DNA of 64,000 nucleotides, taken from positions 46,237,182-46,301,181 of the forward strand of contig NC_134982.1 of assembly GCF_965638725.1 (NCBI RefSeq), read 5' to 3'. Each line of letters opens with the position of its first letter. Within the stretch, counting starts at the first letter, position 1. Source of the stretch: Aptenodytes patagonicus (taxonomy: Eukaryota > Chordata > Aves > Sphenisciformes > Spheniscidae). A program made the position numbers and the translations under genes. Under the pieces are notes generated by a model. That model was not told the DNA's origin. It saw only the letters and a program-made list of their open reading frames with translations, and did no database searches. This document shows positions 1 through 27,413 of this stretch, in pieces.

Positions 1-15544
<15,544 letters not shown>

Positions 15545-15583
15545 ATCGGAAACCTGATTCTTCAAATCACCATCTCTGATAAC
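15545..15583 (-). other. AGTPBP1: AGTPBP1 5' UTR part of first coding exon, with tiny upstream ORF
   Basis: Between the inferred acceptor (AG at 15584-15585) and the start codon. It contains an upstream ATG at 15573-15571 followed by two codons and TGA (15564-15562), a Met-Val-Ile mini-ORF ending 17 bases before the main ATG and out of frame with it. The acceptor position is inferred from consensus, not proven. Confidence 0.6.
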
Positions 15584-17989
15584 CTGGAAGATATTAAACA
15601 ACTACAAGTTACCAACATCTTTTGTTCTTTAATGATTAAATGCTACCACAACATTGGATGTCTCTACACTAGAAATGTTAAATAAGTTAATTGGCATTGA
15701 TTGCATTTCTCCGCACTATCACAAGCTCTTCCCTCTTCAATCTATTTCATCCAGCTTTTAAAATAAACTATTGCAATATAAGTATGGAGTATGGTTCTGC
15801 ATTATAATTCAGTCCTACCAAGCTCAGACAGTCCGATTATAAAAAAGAGAAACGTATATCAGTTACTTAACAGACAATATTTTCATGTCCATGACAGCAT
15901 TTTATCGAACAAAGCTTTTGCTGAAGCCAGTAAATACACTTCTTTAAACTTACTTGACAACGTTGTGAGATGCCACAATACACCTATTTCTGACTGCCAT
16001 TTCATGTATCTATAGGATAACTAGGACTAGAGGCACAGTGAGAAACATGGAGTGTTTGGTGTTCTTATTTAAGCAAGACCTGAATACATTTCTTGGACAG
16101 AAACCATATCGTGCTAAGGACTCAATTTTCCTATCCTTCTAAGGACATAGTGTCCTCAGGGTACACTGCTTCCTCAAACAGTGCCTCCAAGCAATTAAGG
16201 TTACAGCCTAGAGGACCATTAACTGAACCTCAGTACTTCCATTTGAGATCTAATGTGAATGGCAAATACTCCCACTGTGGAAAAAAAAAAAACCCACAGC
16301 ATCCTCAAAGGGCACAGTGGTTAGTTTTAAGGTAGAAGACAGAGTAAAGGGAAAAAAGGATGTTCAAAGATATGGGTAGTGATAATGAAGAAGATAAAGC
16401 ACTTGTTCTCTTGGGAAATGCAGGCAAGAAATTCAGTCAAGCACATACACACAGCCCCCCCAAAGAGAAATTTGTTAGACTTCTCAAAAATCCTTGTTGT
16501 TCAGCACATATAATAATCAGGTTTTTACTACTGGTAAATTCCACTCTGCTATTGCTAAAAGCCTAAAGCAGATGAAGTATGAAGCAAGCTTATTTCCAGA
16601 CTTACCTGAAAGCAAATTTTTTTCCCAGCAGCCAGGAAGCAAATGCTCAGCTTTTCACAAGAATTCCAGCTTGACTCAAGTTAACAGGTGTCCTAGATTT
16701 GTCCAAGTACCCTTCAAGTGTAAACTATCTTGACTTCCTTTAAAGAAAATAAATAGTTACAAGAGAATAGCTGTGTCCACCACAATGCAGACAATGTCAC
16801 AAATAATAAGGTCTGGATCATTTGAACCAGGCTGCAGGTCTTACTGGGGAGAAAATATTAGATTCTTGAATTCAAGTAGCTAAGTGCCGTTTTGCTTGCA
16901 GCGTTGACCTGCTGTCAGACAGATGATGAACAGTCTCCCAGTGCCAACAGTGTCTACACATTATAGTGTACTGAACTGCTGTAGAAGTGGAGCCAGCTAC
17001 AAAGCTGAACTATCTTGAACTGCAAGGTCTTAATTTGCTTTGCTCTAAATTCACCACAATTTTGGTAAGTACTAATGTGCAAATGTTCCAGGTGAAGGGG
17101 AAAAGACAAGCAGATAAGAAAAAGCACAAGAACCTCTGCAAAAAAACAGTGAGAAGGAGCAGGAAGAAAAAGAAAAGAGATAGAAATGCATGTATCAGCA
17201 ATCCATAGAGTTGTGGTGGAACATTTATGCATACTAAAGTAACGAAATCTCTCTTTAACATTTTACTAGGTGATGGAAAAAAGCCACTTCCAAACTATTT
17301 TAAAAACTTTTAATATCATGCTTATTTTGAATAAAGGATTGATAGAAAGGTAAAGGCAGAAGGTGCATGAGTCTCAATTTAAACATACTTTTTAAACACA
17401 TTTAATGCCACTTGCTTGCCAGTGGTGGCAGAGCAGAGGGTAAATTAGCATCAGTTCTTCTGTGTTTAAAAGCCCAACAACAACAATTAAGAAAAAAAAA
17501 AGCCTCAAATTGGAGGGGAACAGAGGAGAGCAGGGAGCGTTGACTAGTTAAACCTCAACTTGATATACACTGGATTCTGTGCAATCTCCCTCTGCCTTTT
17601 CACATTGTCTATGGCACATTATCCCCTCCATCTTCCCACCTGCACAGGGGAAACTGGCAGCTTCTTCATAGGAAATTTCTCCAGACAGGTAAAGTTCCCA
17701 ATCAGAAAGCTGCACTCACTGTAATAATGCTACCAACACTAAAATAAATTAAATGGACTGCAAGAAGTTTTATATAATTTTCACCTTTTCCTTTCTCCTC
17801 AGAAAAGCAAAGACATGCCTTGTGTGACATGTATTTTCCTCCCTCCTAGGTGAATTCTTTGTCACTGAGCCACTGACTCACCTTCTCTGCTGATCCACCT
17901 TTTCAGCCCTATGAAACTTTGCCACTCACTGGCAAAGCTCGTGCAAAAGGGCAGAGGATAACCCCCCCCAATATTTACCTTTCATGTAA

Positions 17990-18120
17990 GTTTTGGCATG
18001 TGCTGAAATGTAACAGAGTAACATGGAACCCAGACTCCTACTTCTTGGATAAATACTCTAACCGCAAAGCTACTGCACAAAATGGCAAGCACTATCATAA
18101 CGCTATTTTCTTTTGCTCAA
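17990..18120 (-). mobile_element. Possible relic tRNA-derived SINE
   Basis: Read on the minus strand, the block GTAGCTTTGCGGTTAGAGTA and a later GTCTGGGTTCCATG resemble decayed pol III box A and box B of amniote tRNA-derived SINEs. Boundaries and family cannot be set by eye. Confidence 0.25.
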
Positions 18121-19241
18121 AATAACGGCTAAAGAAACAAACTGGCACCATTTCATTCAGACCTCACATTCAGGCGTGTCTATTAGGCATCACTGGGCAT
18201 CCCTGTTAGACTACAGAGGACTCGTGAGGACATCATCTTCCCGAATACTAAGTTGATTTATCTGCATTAAAAGAACACCAAGATGCTCAGCCTCTCCAAG
18301 CCAGCAATAATTCTGGTCAGACCTTGTAACAGGATTCAGAGGAAATTTTACTGACACAAGTTAGGTAGTGACCTGCATGGGAGTGTGAAAAGGGGAATGA
18401 GTAATTCTGGTACTGTGCTCTTAACACTCCAAACTAACACCATTGTGCTAGCACAGGTGACTGGACCTCAGGGCTTCTGCAAGAAAACATAAAGGGATTA
18501 TGACCAGGGTCACAGAATCCAGATGTTGCTATCCTCTTTTGTAAATAGCCTCAGCCCCAGTTCTTCTCATGTGGATGGAAAAACTTCTAGATTTGAGCTT
18601 TGCTTTGCCGACTGCCAGGTTTGAGGTTTCCTCCCTCACCGCAACCCCTGAAGATCACACATTGAGTACTCGTGGTATTTCCTGTCCAAACTCCTCACTA
18701 GGACACTAAACAAAGCCCTCTTTTTTCCTTGATCTCACCTATCTGTATCTGATGCACAGTCAAAACTGGCTCCTGATTCTTCCAGAAAGGAGTGTCTCGT
18801 TCCCATTTTAGGCATTCTTTTACTTTCATGATCCTAAATCCATTGCTTTGGGGGAAGAGAAACCTAAAATGCCATCTGTTTCAAAAAATAAGCAAATAAA
18901 TAAAAATTCCCTTCACTAAAATCAGGCCACTGCCTATCCCACTTCCCTTGCTTGTCTTCTCTCTTAGAGGAATCCTTTTTCATTTTCACACAAATATCAG
19001 GAGCTTCATACCACAATAGAAAGCCACCTAAATCATCAAATTTACTCTCCATCATCTACCTAGTAATGGAAAGAGGGAATTAAAAAAAAGTAAATGCTAC
19101 TAACCAAATACTTTGTATGCATTGTCACATAGCTCTTCTTCCATCTTCTTTAAGATTCTGGTAATTAAACTGATGCATGTATTTCAGGGGAAAGTGAGTA
19201 TATCCCTTATTTATTGCAAGCCATCCAGGTGGAATGGATGG

Positions 19242-19268
19242 ATTCAGACCATTCTACATGGTCTGAAT
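19242..19268. repeat. Inverted repeat, 11-bp arms, 5-bp loop
   Basis: ATTCAGACCAT and its exact reverse complement ATGGTCTGAAT separated by TCTAC. Intronic; no associated gene. Confidence 0.9.
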
Positions 19269-20225
19269 TGCCATCTTTAAATAAAACTGAAGAAATCAAG
19301 CTAAACTCAGTACAGTAATGCATGGCTCAACTGCACCAGAACCTGTAGTTAAGTGTATTCACTGTAAATTATTTTCCTTTTTATCTCCCATTAATCACTA
19401 GTGGACAGTAAAGAAGGCAGACACAAAACCAAACTCCAATCCTTACTCTGACTTACAATCACAAGAAAAAATGCATAGTCACCATTACAATGTCAGTGCT
19501 GAGCACTTTCACTGTCATTTTGATAACATCACATCTGAAAGAAATTCTCATGTTCAACACACAGTAACCTCATATTGGAGGCTCAAAATTTTTGTTTTAA
19601 CCAACAGCAGCTCTGCTTTCATGGTTGCCTTTTTTTCTTCCTTTTTCCTTTTTCACTGAAACTGGAAGTTTTTTATATATACATCTAAAATATATATCTA
19701 TATTTGGAAATTATACCAGACTGTCTTGTCATCAAGCCCGTTTTCTTGCAATGGAAAATCTGGCCAAAAAATACGTTTTCAAACAACTGCCATGGAAGAC
19801 AAATCTACCAGTATCTGGCAAGCTAATGGTAAGCAAAGGCAAGAGTACTAGTCAGACAGGGCAAAATGACTCTGCTACAAAAACAGACGTGCTCAGAAGC
19901 AACATGGACAGAGCATGCCAGAGAAAGCCTACCTCTTGAGACCACGGAAGCTGAAAAAACCCCAGGTTTCATGCTAAAATCCTGCTATTAGAACTCTCTC
20001 TCTAGGGAAAACAAAGATAATCTGTCTGCTACTAAAGCTGGAAGACATTCTGAGTTTACGTAAACAGAATTCACATGCTTCAATTGACCGAAATACTTTA
20101 ACATGGAACATGCCTGTCTTGAAAGGGTAAGTGTAACTAAAAAATCTGAAGTATCTTTGTATTTTCTTTTCTTAACACCCCCCCCCAAAAAAAAAACAAA
20201 AGAAAACCCCACACAACCCCACACA

Positions 20226-20251
20226 AGAAAAACAAAACAAAACAAAACAAC
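20226..20251. repeat. (AAAAC)n low-complexity run
   Basis: A simple A/C pentamer repeat following A/C-rich sequence from 20176. No sign of a retroposed gene attached. Confidence 0.85.
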
Positions 20252-22525
20252 TGAAAATAAACTCCTTAAAAAAGCCAGAGACCTCTGAAATTTACGCTGG
20301 TTAATACTAGGACTTTGTAACTACATTCCGAAGTCGACAATTCTTTTCACCAAACGAAACTAGAAAAATCAAAACCAAGTATGGATATGCACAGTTTATT
20401 GATACTATTAAATCTGTTCTATGTGCAGCACATTCTATTTTCTGTGTCTTTATTTTCCAGAAACTCATTTTCTTAATTAATATACTTTATATAGAAAGAA
20501 AGGCCTATTTTTGGAGTCTGTTCACTATATATTAAAAGACGATATTTTATTATCATAAATGAGTTGTAAAAACCATGTATCAAATTATATTCATGAAGAG
20601 ACAAAACAGCGCTTCAGTTTTACGGCATATATCTAGCATAAGTCTGCAAAACCTGTAAGATTGTTCATCTATCTATATTTCCATGGTTTGCTTTGTATTC
20701 AAAGCTAGACACATCCCAAGGTATTTTCAAAGCCAGAGCTCAAACTTCACTTACGCTCATGATGGAGTTATTGATTTGAAAGGTTAAAAAAAGCAACCAT
20801 GAACAAGTGCACAGCAAGTAAGTCAGTACTTATTTATCAGATAGTGGAAGCAAGTAACTGAGCAAAATCTTTGTAAATGCTACAGTGTAAAAAAAAACCT
20901 AGTATGCGAAAAAGGAAGGGATACAAAAGTTCAGAGGACAGAATTGTGTCAAAAAGCAATGAATTAAAAAATGAAATAGAGAAACCCTAGGTATGAACTG
21001 AGAAAAAATGTAATGATTTAAAGTTTCACAAATGCTAGGCAGAAAAAAAGCTAAATCAAAACCCTCCACCACATCAGGTGATTGCATTCTGGGGTATGCT
21101 TCCAAAAGACACTCTACCTCTCACAGAAGTACATGTGGGTCCCCCCCAGTCCCACTGCAGATTAAATCGGAAGCAAAGTGGCCTTTGATAGTATGTCATT
21201 TCACATACCCTGAAGTCTCAGTAGTTGTTCATCGGCCGAAATATTCTTTTTCAAGACACTGAAAAGTCTGTTTAAACACAACTATACAAAAAGACCACTG
21301 CCTTATTTGTGCTTTAGGCAATCTTAATTCCAAAATACTACTTGCGGTTTAACTTTCTTAAACATACAAGTAAATTGTTTACAGGAACAGACTATTTACC
21401 TAAGTAAATTTACACTTGTAGGAATAGGCCCTGTGTTCAAAATTTAGGATGAGCAGCAACACGTGGCAGCAAGAGCCACCGTCTCAGTACCAGAAAGCAA
21501 ACTACCCAGCATGCTTGCAGAGAGCAGGTCAACACCGTGATAACCAGCATCCTAAATATGGCAAAATCCCAAAATTATCCCTGCACAATATGGAAAACTG
21601 CAGTATGTTACTTGAGATTACACAAGAAACATTCACCAGGACAGCACAGTGCTCTTCCTCTGGGAGCAGTAAGAACTAGCCCCTGCTATTAATACAGTGG
21701 TGCTCATCTTCTCGTACCATAAGGAGGACTTTTGCAAAGGGCTTAGAAATTATACCGTAAATAACCCCTCTGGCCATTTAATCATTTACTCATTCACACA
21801 TGACATATTGTTTCCCAATTCAGTACCCCAAGCGACAACTTCCACAAGTATTTTTTTGAAAAACTGTTTTTTTGACAGAAAACACTTCTATTTTAAAGCC
21901 ATACAAACTAGCGAAGTTACTGGATGTGAACAATTTCCTTAGTAAAAACATGAGACCTAATGTTAGATTAAAACTCTCACAAACTTGAGAGTTTTGGCAT
22001 TTTGAGATGCCAGTTACTTGTACAAACTGCTTCGTATCCTGAAAGTTCAATCCACAGTACAATACATAAAGGTTTTGGTTATCTATAATCCAACTTTAAA
22101 CTCTAGTGACTGAAAACCTGGGGAAATCCTTCAAGCTTCACAACTAAGTTTCAAGTTGGCAAATCCTACACTGTACTCAACCACAATCTAGTAAACAGAA
22201 CCCATATACATAAAGCTTTATAACTAACGTGACAGTGAAAATCTGTTTTCTGAAGTTGCCTATTCCTAGCCCAGTTCCTGAACCTTCTACAAGCACTGGG
22301 AAACAAAAACATAGACTTCCCACCCCATCCCCAATCTTACTTTGTGGAAGTCTCATATTAAAGTCCTAGTCAATAGCCCAGAGAGAGACAATTTTCAGGA
22401 CAAGCTGTCTCTTAAATTAAATTAAATAATAAATTAGGACAGAATGGCTTTGAGTACACACTAATGTCTTCCTAATACTTTAATATGCAGCAGTACAAAA
22501 AGCTTTTAGCATCATCAAAAAATGA

Positions 22526-22547
22526 TAATGTACCTAAGGGTACATTA
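22526..22547. repeat. Inverted repeat, 9-bp arms, 4-bp loop
   Basis: TAATGTACC, loop TAAG, then GGTACATTA, an exact hairpin in the first AGTPBP1 intron. Confidence 0.9.
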
Positions 22548-25500
22548 GAAGCATTCCTTCCATGAGAAGAAGTTTGTTCAAGATACCAGAAAAACTAGAG
22601 ATACTTTTCTTCCAGATATAATTGTAAGACTTCATGTAGAAATGGCAGGAAAAAAACCCTTTCTCTAATGACTAAAGCTAACCAACTCCTCTAAGTAGCA
22701 AAAAAAAAAAAAAAAAGATCTGAAGTTTTTGGTGGAAAAGAGTCTAATTTTCAAATTCAAAGTAAAATGAAAAGGCTAACAACCTTTACTAGTCAAAGAA
22801 AAAATACTTCTGAAAATCAGCTACTGCCTTTTCCTTGTACCCTTTGCTATAAATATTTATAGTAGGAAACAAAAAAGTCAGATGATTAGTTTACCCATTG
22901 CTGCCTTACAGCAAAGTGCTGACTTTTTGATGTGACTAGATAAACTGCAGTATATAATCAGACATTCAAAATGACATACATAAAGCTTCACAGAAGGCTG
23001 AAGCACCAAAGCCCCGTACAGCAGCTTGCCAACTATGTCACGCAGCTGATTATCACCAGTCCACTTAGCTGTAAAAACAAAGTCTGATACATGTAGCCAA
23101 AAAAGCTGCAAATATCTAATAGTGATTCCAGTGGGGGGCAGGGGGAAGCATTTATCAGGAAAAGAGCAAAATAAGAAAACTGTACTTCTGTTCTTGCCTG
23201 GAAAGAAGCTCCTGGAAAGCTACCAGCACGGCAAGCATAAGGTTACTCCTCAAGACATGACAAACTTGCCATCACCAGGCTCAGAGAGTATCACATTCAA
23301 AGCTTGCATGATTTAAGTTGACAGAAACACTGCAAAAGTCAGCTACTTCTTACCCAGCTACCATAACCCTTTCATCAGGTAGAAGGTGAATGGCACAGGG
23401 AGAGAGAGGGTGGCAATAAAAATAGCCAGGAGGGAAAGGACAATCATAGCAGAAACTGAGCATCTCCCCACACCAAAAACCGACCAAGAACTGGAAACCC
23501 AGTAACTTTTCCGCGCTCTTGGAAATGCTTCATTGACACAGTGCTAAATGTCAGAGGTGCTTTCCAGCACCTAACCCAGTGACTGCTCCTTTGGCTTACA
23601 CTGTCTTGATGGCCAAGGTCAATCTAAAGAAATCAACCCAAACATCTAAACTTGCTAGTTCACCAGCTGAGTTAAAGCAAACTCTCAAGCCTGATTTTAA
23701 TCCAGAAGAAAAAAAGAAAAAAAAAAAATCTGTGGCTCCATGTTGCAGCTTTATCTGCTCAAATATACTTCCAGCCCTTCAACCTCGTTAGTATGCAGAA
23801 ACACAATCATCTCACAATCCATAAACTCTCAGCAACTATTCTCACTTTCAAAACCTTGATTTGTACCATTTAGCTTATGAATTACACTGGAAACAATTAA
23901 AACAGTATTACCTACCTTCAGTACACAAAACCCCAGACATCCTGCTTCTCATAAATTGCAAGGTTTTTTAAAGATGTAGTGAAAATTTATATGTGCCTTT
24001 TAACGTACTAAGCTTTTACGATGACAGTTTCAGGACTTTCATCTCTGCAGCTGTTGCAAAAGAAAGGAAGGATGTTTGGGCGCTCCTCTCCTCCCCCCCT
24101 ACTTCCAGTCTTTCTTATGTTTAACTGTTACAAAACTGTATTTCCAAATGTAAACCATGCTGAATCGTCCACATATCCAGGGCACACACTGAACAGTTCA
24201 TAATCTTCTTGATGCTTAGCACAGGATATTGGACAGTTAAGCTCTGGATAGTGGCAGGGCTTGAAAACATACCCAGAGATACACTGCCATTACAAATCCC
24301 TCCTAAGCACTCATCCAAGCACCTGCCTTGTTCAGCACTCTCACACTCACTCCAAGAAACCTGACTTCCCCTCTAAGTTGTTTAAGGAGTTTAAACACTT
24401 CAATTACTGCAGTTACACACCAGGGCCAGGGTGACTTGAGCAGCCTTCAGCTCTTTCAGACATTAGCAATTCATATCACAGGAGCAATCTCCTAAGAGCA
24501 AGCAGCTCGCGGACGCTGGAATTCAAGGAGAAGTTTCAACTAACATACCGAGAGCCAAAAAACAGGTGGTTCCCAGATCTGTCCAGCAGCGTATCACCAT
24601 GAATTTTAAAGACTGTGAAGTCTCTAATCATAAGATACATTGCTGACAAGTTGTTGAGTGACAAGCTGAATGTCTTCCTAGACTAAAAACTAAACATGAG
24701 GTGAAATAGCAAGCTCGTCCTGTAAGCCAAGAGGACTTCAGAGAGCTTTCTCCCCAGTTTTTCCTCTCTAGCTTCTCACGCATAATTTCAGGGAAGTTGC
24801 TCCCAGCAGCAGTAAGCTAACTAATATAAATCAGCTGATTGTGTGTTACCATCTACTACCAAGACAACTGAGTATTTTTCAAGTTCAAAAGCTTCCATTT
24901 GGAAGACACTTTGTGAATTTCTTGAATATGAAAACTGAAGTATGAGCACTGCCATCTCCAAAACCTGAATGAAAGCTAAGCCTGAGATCAAATATCAATT
25001 CGCACAAACATAGATCAGGTATCACTTCACACACCAAGACTACTCCTTGGTTTGGGATCCTTTCCTCCCTTTTTGAAGAAAAAAAAAAAAATATGGAGAA
25101 ACTTATTTTTATGAAGCTTTCAAAAAAAAAGTACTTCCCTTAAATTATGTTGGCATTAAAAAAAAAAAAAAAAAAATCACAGTAGTGCATTGAGACATCA
25201 GAAACTAACAATAAAAATTTCGTCTGCTGAAATAGAGGTATGTGATAAAATTATCTTGACCTTAACTAGGAAGGTCTTCAGAAAAGGAGATTATCTTGCC
25301 ACTCCCCAGCCCCAAAAATAAAAAGATATTCCAACACAGACTTGCACTTGCACTCACTATGCACATCATGAGGTATAATTTCCAGAAGAACTCTTGGGTC
25401 ACAAGTACGATTTCACTGAAGGATTAACCAGAAGGTGGGGCTATCCCATCAGCACCATCCTGCCCGCCCATCACTACATGCAGCAGCAAAACACACGCTG

Positions 25501-26262
25501 CAAGCTACCTGCAACAGGGAAGCCTTTTCATTAAATATAACCTATAAAGGTAGTTCACAAACGTATTTCTCTCAAAGAACATCATTAATGGGAATACACT
25601 TGTTGGAGGGCTAGTTCCCTCATGACGGAAAAATAAATACACAAAAAACAACAGTCATAACACAAGGCTATACAGAAGTTTCATAGTGTTTTGACACCAC
25701 ACCGGTACGTAGAACAATCTCATCTATGCCTAGAAATGCTGCCGGAAAGCTTACAGCTCTAAGTCTACACAAAAAAAGTTCATCCAGGTCAGGTTCCCTG
25801 AACATCCGACAAAGCTTCAGTGTCTGAAAACAGTTTATGCTGAAGAAAAACACCACCCCCACTCCCCCTGCGAGACGCAGCCTATTTCTCAGGTTTTCTC
25901 TGTCAAGCGTTTGAACAGACACCTAGAGAAACACTTGCTACGCTGGATTTCCACAACTCTAAGAGGAGGCAGGAAAAGAACCCAAAATATTAATGAACTC
26001 CTACCCAAGGAGCGTTAAGTTAAACAGACGTTCAGCAGGCTATGCCGCATGGCACGTTAAGCAAGCGCTATTCCAGCCGCCGTGTTTTGCACGCAATACC
26101 CGCACTAGGTTATCCCGCCCGGCAGAGCAGGGAGCCACAAAGCCACGGCGTTACGAGGGCAGCAGGACAGGGGGCCATCCACAGCCTTTCCGCTTTGCAG
26201 AGCGTAAAAGTTTTGCTGTAATGCCGCCTCGCACAGCCGGGAAGCGTGTCTGAATGGGCCAC

Positions 26263-26291
26263 GCACCGCACCGCACCGCACCGCACCGCAC
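26263..26291. repeat. (GCACC)n pentanucleotide repeat in CpG island 1
   Basis: Five full GCACC units plus a partial unit at the edge of the island. Confidence 0.95.
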
Positions 26292-26590
26292 GGACGAAGA
26301 AACACGCCCCGCGGTCACCGGCGGGCCGGGCGCCGCCAAGCCACCGGCTCCACGCCCTGCCGCGAGCAGACCCGACCCCCGGCCAGGCCCCGAAACCAGG
26401 CACAGCTCCTACCGTAGGGCCCGTAACCATCTCCGCAGGTGGGAACACGCAGGGCGCGGCTCCCGGAGAGAGCTGCCGTGACCGTGTGTCCCCACGCACA
26501 CCCGCCGCTCCCCGACAGAGATGAGCCCGCCGCCCGGCAGGAGGTAGCGGGCACGGAGGGACACCCGGCGGCCGGGCGGGGCGGGCCCCG

Positions 26591-26615
26591 CCTCGCCTCG
26601 CCTCGCCTCGCCTCG
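26591..26615. repeat. (CCTCG)5 pentanucleotide repeat in CpG island 1
   Basis: Five perfect CCTCG units; the motif recurs imperfectly at about 26640-26656. Confidence 0.95.
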
Positions 26616-27360
26616 GCCCCGGCCCCTCCCCACAGGCGGCTCGCCTCGCCTCGCCCCGCCCGGCCCTGCCCCCGCTGCGGCCCGGTCCGCGCTGCCGAGG
26701 GCGACGCCCGCCCGCGGGGCTTCACCTTTGCGGCAGCCGCCGTTCCGAGAGCTGGGGCCGCCCCGCAGCCTCCCTGAGGGACGGGCGAGGCGGCAGGAGA
26801 GGTGCCCCTCACCCCGCGGCGCTCAGGCGGGGGCGCCGTGCCGCGCCGGGGCGGCGGCTCCGCGCTGCGCCCCCGGCCTCTTCATGCGTGCGGCGGCAGC
26901 AGGAACCTGCCCGCACCGCAGCGCGTCACGGCCCCCCCGCCCGCCGCGCCCCGGCCTCGCGCAGGCGCCCCGCGCCGCCGCCGCCGGGGGGAGCGCCGTG
27001 CCCGGCCTGTGCGGCACCGCCGCGCGGCCCCTGCCGCCGCCCGGAGGTAGAGGAGCGGGGCCAGCGGCGGCCCGCAAGGGGAAGCCGGGAAGGCCTTCAC
27101 CTGGCCACGGGCTGCCTTCTCCCGGCCCGCCTCAGATGCCGCGCCGCTGCGGGCCTTCCCCGCGGCCACTGAGGCGCCCCGCCGGTGGCGATGGCCGGGT
27201 GGCGACGGAGGGTGCAGGCTGCCTCAGGCGGCGGCTGCAGGCACCGGGAGGTGTGTGGGTCACGGTTGCAGGATCAGCATGACAAGTCGCGTGAATCTGC
27301 CTCGCCGGTAGCGTCATGCCTCGCGCCGGCCGCTCTCATCTGAGCTTTCCTTATTCTCTC

Positions 27361-27413
27361 GCTGCGCTTCCCCCCCGCCCAGCCCAACTTTCACACCCGG
27401 TTTTTCACGGCAG
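27361..27413 (+). ncRNA. Possible first exon of a divergent plus-strand transcript
   Basis: A perfect donor consensus (CAG|GTAAGT, donor GT at 27414-27415) faces away from AGTPBP1 at the edge of CpG island 1. Divergent non-coding transcripts from CpG promoters are common. No downstream exon was identified, and the exon start is arbitrary. Confidence 0.3.

Larger units (their letters stand above)
15584..26100. other. First AGTPBP1 intron (5' UTR intron)
   Basis: About 10.5 kb between the start-codon exon and CpG island 1. AT-rich with poly-A runs (22700-22717, 25078-25091, 25159-25177) and an (AAAAC)n stretch near 20230-20250. A possible old tRNA-derived SINE sits near 17,990-18,110. No gene is recognisable in it on either strand. 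Confidence 0.6.
26100..27350 (-). promoter_or_regulatory. AGTPBP1: CpG island 1, probable AGTPBP1 promoter and non-coding exon 1
   Basis: An abrupt shift from AT-rich DNA to very high GC with dense CpG, the only such block upstream of the AGTPBP1 start codon before the NAA35 island. It should carry the AGTPBP1 transcription start and a 5' non-coding exon. Minus-strand donor candidates are CCAG|GTGAAG (exon end at 27101), CGGG|GTGAGG (26813) and AAAG|GTGAAG (26726); I cannot choose among them. An NRF1-like site (TCGCGCAGGCGC) is at 26957-26968. Long ORFs here exist on both strands and in several frames because stop codons are rare in GC-rich DNA, so they are not genes. Confidence 0.75.

Noticed and set aside
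23919-23940. Minus-strand ATG reading M-S-G-V-L-C-T-E before a GT donor, as AGTPBP1 start exon
   Set aside because: It could be forced into phase, but similarity to the human N-terminus is poor. The exon at 15513-15544 matches in length, phase and residues (MNKVKTSAEKS).
26110-27282. Several 80-184-codon frames in CpG island 1
   Set aside because: Same GC artefact, many overlapping frames on both strands, with repeats translated as low-complexity peptides.
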